Source: an uncultured Clostridia bacterium
GTDB taxonomy: Bacteria > Bacillota > Clostridia > Christensenellales > UBA1242
Length of the DNA stretch: 24,505 nt
Assembly (NCBI GenBank): GCA_947630075.1
Contig: CANRGF010000005.1
Location: forward strand, 1 to 24,505
Reading direction: 5' to 3'
Within the stretch, counting starts at the first letter, position 1, and the number at the start of each line of letters is the position of its first letter. The position numbers and the translations under genes are program-made. The notes under the pieces are model-generated. The model was not told the origin of the DNA. It did not search any database and saw only the letters and a list, made by a program, of their open reading frames with translations. Of this stretch, positions 22,736 through 24,505 are shown one piece after another.

Positions 22736-23314
22736 TTATTTTTTTGCTGATTTTTTTGAATTTTTATTGGTTGTGCTCTTTTTTGAAGAAGTGGTTGTTT
22801 TAGTTTTTGCCCTGGCAGGTTTTGTTTCCGTTTTTGCCTTAGTGGGTTTTGCTTCTGCTTTTGCCTTGGCGGGCTTGTGTGCTGCCTCATGCTCATGCAA
22901 GCAAGCGCAATCACCTGCACAATATTTCTTTTCATCAAAAGGAATGTGGTGCTTTTCATAATAATCTTTTATGGCCGCTTTTATTGCTTCTTCTGCCAAA
23001 ACTGAGCAGTGAAGTTTATATGCAGGCAAGCCGTCTAACGCTTCAACCACCGCTTGATTTGTGATTTCGAGCGCTTGCTCAATAGGTTTGCCCTTAATCA
23101 GTTCGGTTGCCATAGAACTTGTGGCTATTGCACTGCCACAACCAAAGGTCATAAACTTCACATCTGTGATGATGCCGTTTTTCACTTTGATATACATTCT
23201 CATTATATCTCCGCACTTTGCGTTGCCCACTTCGCCTATGCCGTCTGCGTCCTTAATTTCACCAACATTGCGCGGATTTTTGAAATGGTCCATAACTTTT
23301 TCACTATATAACAT
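22736..23314 (-). CDS. iscU: Fe-S cluster scaffold protein IscU/NifU-like, with Lys/Ala/Thr-rich tail
   Basis: It holds a nascent Fe-S cluster built from sulfur supplied by the adjacent cysteine desulfurase. Residues 1-125 are a complete NifU_N/IscU domain with the three ligand cysteines C34 (NAKCGD), C59 (FGCGSA) and C103 (LHCSV). A short cysteine/histidine cluster follows (YCAGDCACLHEHE, 131-143). The last 46 residues are a basic tail with three 9-residue repeats (KPAKAKAEA, KPTKAKTET, KPARAKTKT) and a Ser/Thr/Lys end. This tail is not part of the usual scaffold, whose length is near 125-150. The ATG overlaps the last 11 bases of iscS, indicating translational coupling, and GGAGAAAG precedes it. 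Confidence 0.9.
   Translation of the reverse strand: MLYSEKVMDHFKNPRNVGEIKDADGIGEVGNAKCGDIMRMYIKVKNGIITDVKFMTFGCGSAIATSSMATELIKGKPIEQALEITNQAVVEALDGLPAYKLHCSVLAEEAIKAAIKDYYEKHHIPFDEKKYCAGDCACLHEHEAAHKPAKAKAEAKPTKAKTETKPARAKTKTTTSSKKSTTNKNSKKSAKK
22796..22876 (-). repeat. Three tandem 27-base repeats in the iscU tail
   Basis: The units encode KPAKAKAEA, KPTKAKTET and KPARAKTKT (residues 147-173). The pattern is KP-[AT]-[KR]-AK-[AT]-[EK]-[AT]. Base differences are present in all three units, so the array is not recent. Confidence 0.75.
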
Positions 23315-24488
23315 GTTTTCTTTCTCCTTTTTCTAATTCGTCCCAAACGGGGGACATCTTTCTATAATATTCCACAATTTTTGGCACAACTTTTATCACC
23401 TCGTCCACTTCTTTTTCTGTGGTGAATTTGGATAGTGTTAGGCGAAGGCTTCCGTGTGCCACTTCGTGCGGTCTGCCAATGGCGAGCAACACATGAGAAG
23501 GGTCTAGCGAACCAGAGGTGCACGCACTGCCACTTGACGCACAAATGCCATGCTCGTCTAGTGAAAGGAGCAAACTTTCGCCCTCAATTCCCTCAAAGCA
23601 GATGCTGAAATTGTTTGCAAGGCGATTTTTTCTATCCCCATTCAGTGCACTATGCGGAATTTTGGATAGTTCGCTTATGAGTTTATCTCTCAACTTTGTC
23701 ATTCTTTTGTTTGCTTCTGGCATTTCTTTAATTGCCAATTCGAGTGCGGTGCCCAGTCCAACAATTCCTGCCACATTTTCTGTGCCTGCGCGCCTGTTTC
23801 TCTCTTGCGACCCGCCTTCAATAAGCGGATATACGGGCACTCCCCTTCTGCAATAGAGTGCACCCACTCCCTTAGGTCCGTGAAATTTGTGCGCAGAAAG
23901 GCTAAGCATATCGATGTTCATCTCTTCCACATCAATTTTCAGATGACCCACAGCCTGCACTGCATCTGTGTGGAAAATCACTCCCTTTTCACAGCAAATC
24001 TTGCCAATTTCTGCAACGGGCTGAATTGTGCCAATTTCATTGTTGGCAAACATAATTGTAACCAAGCAAGTGTCTTTCTTAATGGCTTTTTTCAAATCAT
24101 CCACTCGCACAATGCCGTTTTCATAAACGGGCAGGTAGGTTACTTCAAACCCGTCCTTCTCCAACCTCTTTAAAGTGTGAAGCACGGCGTGGTGCTCAAA
24201 AGCGGACGAAATGATATGTTTTTTGCCTTTTAATGCGCCATATCGTGCGGCAGACATGATTGCCTGATTGTCGCTTTCGCTCCCACCCGAAGTGAAGATA
24301 ATCTCCCCCTCTTGTGCGTTTAGGCATTTTGCCACCGTCTTTCTAGCCTCTTCCACCACCTCGCGAGCCTTTTGCCCGAAGGTGTACAAACTAGAAGCGT
24401 TGCCATACTGCTCACCAAGATATGGCAGCATTGCCTTCAAAACGCTATCGTCCATGCGAGTTGTGCCCGCATTGTCTAGATAAATCAT
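23304..24488 (-). CDS. iscS: Cysteine desulfurase (IscS/NifS family)
   Basis: This PLP enzyme converts cysteine to alanine and hands the sulfur to IscU. The 394-residue protein has the family landmarks: YLDNAGTT at the N-terminus, GGSESDNQAI, EHHA with H100 stacking on PLP, and HTDAVQAVGH. K201 in SLSAHKFHGPKG forms the Schiff base. The active cysteine is C323 in SSGSACTSGSLDPSHVL. The long active-site loop places it in class I (NifS/IscS) rather than SufS. The C-terminus extends about 20 residues (SPVWDELEKGERKHVI) and overlaps the start of iscU. The ATG follows AAGGAGATTTT. The gene is complete; its promoter and any IscR-like regulator would lie beyond the right edge. Confidence 0.95.
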   Translation of the reverse strand: MIYLDNAGTTRMDDSVLKAMLPYLGEQYGNASSLYTFGQKAREVVEEARKTVAKCLNAQEGEIIFTSGGSESDNQAIMSAARYGALKGKKHIISSAFEHHAVLHTLKRLEKDGFEVTYLPVYENGIVRVDDLKKAIKKDTCLVTIMFANNEIGTIQPVAEIGKICCEKGVIFHTDAVQAVGHLKIDVEEMNIDMLSLSAHKFHGPKGVGALYCRRGVPVYPLIEGGSQERNRRAGTENVAGIVGLGTALELAIKEMPEANKRMTKLRDKLISELSKIPHSALNGDRKNRLANNFSICFEGIEGESLLLSLDEHGICASSGSACTSGSLDPSHVLLAIGRPHEVAHGSLRLTLSKFTTEKEVDEVIKVVPKIVEYYRKMSPVWDELEKGERKHVI

Positions 24489-24505
24489 AAAATCTCCTTA
24501 TTTTG

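Noticed and set aside
22717..22961. Alternative frames over the iscU tail
   Set aside because: These low-complexity frames arise from the tandem 27-base repeats; the iscU frame continues unbroken from a clear scaffold domain.
1..24505. Mobile element, prophage or defence system
   Set aside because: I found no transposase, integrase, terminal repeats, nuclease-methylase pairs or toxin-antitoxin motifs, and base composition and promoter style are uniform throughout.

Overview
This window looks like a chromosomal segment of a low-GC, endospore-forming member of the Bacillota (Clostridia-like), probably an uncultured lineage. The support is a SpoIIR-SleB-YpeB sporulation and germination cluster, a Veg protein, consistent sigma-A type promoters (TTGAC[AT]-17-TATAAT), strong AAGGAGG ribosome binding sites, and compact intrinsic terminators. 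I see no phage, transposase, integrase, CRISPR array, rRNA or tRNA.

Layout. 1-1816 (minus): a large secreted or anchored protein of unknown function that runs off the left edge. 2117-4952 (minus): ypeB, sleB and spoIIR, linking engulfment-stage signalling to cortex hydrolysis at germination. 5068-7568 (minus): an operon of hisS and two HD-domain hydrolases, with a clear promoter and terminator. 7656-8501 (minus): veg, and a zinc-ribbon protein with an extremely acidic tail. 8640-10166 (minus): a membrane-anchored beta-helix/adhesin-like protein. 10305-14246 (plus): dTMP kinase, a short alanyl-tRNA synthetase and a GT-C type membrane glycosyltransferase whose gene carries a G9 run. 14273-16668 (minus): a zinc-ribbon membrane protein, a small unknown protein and a lipoprotein. 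16846-18867 (plus): a divergent MetRS-like protein with an altered KMSKS loop. 18907-20451 (minus): a lipoprotein with a G10 run in its leader. 20742-22667 (plus): signal peptidase I and a D-Ala-D-Ala carboxypeptidase. 22736-24488 (minus): overlapping IscU/NifU and IscS/NifS genes for Fe-S assembly; this IscU has a repetitive basic tail.

The genes fall into three themes. Translation is represented by HisRS, AlaRS and a MetRS-like protein. Envelope and spore biology covers SpoIIR, SleB, YpeB, signal peptidase, the carboxypeptidase, the glycosyltransferase and several surface proteins. Small housekeeping modules are Fe-S assembly, dTMP kinase and Veg. The most unusual signals are two long guanine tracts, one inside the glycosyltransferase gene and one in the lipoprotein leader. 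Both would be natural sites for slipped-strand phase variation of the surface. Also unusual are the two atypical aminoacyl-tRNA synthetases and two genes whose promoters place the -10 box only 6-8 bases from the start codon, suggesting leaderless mRNAs.
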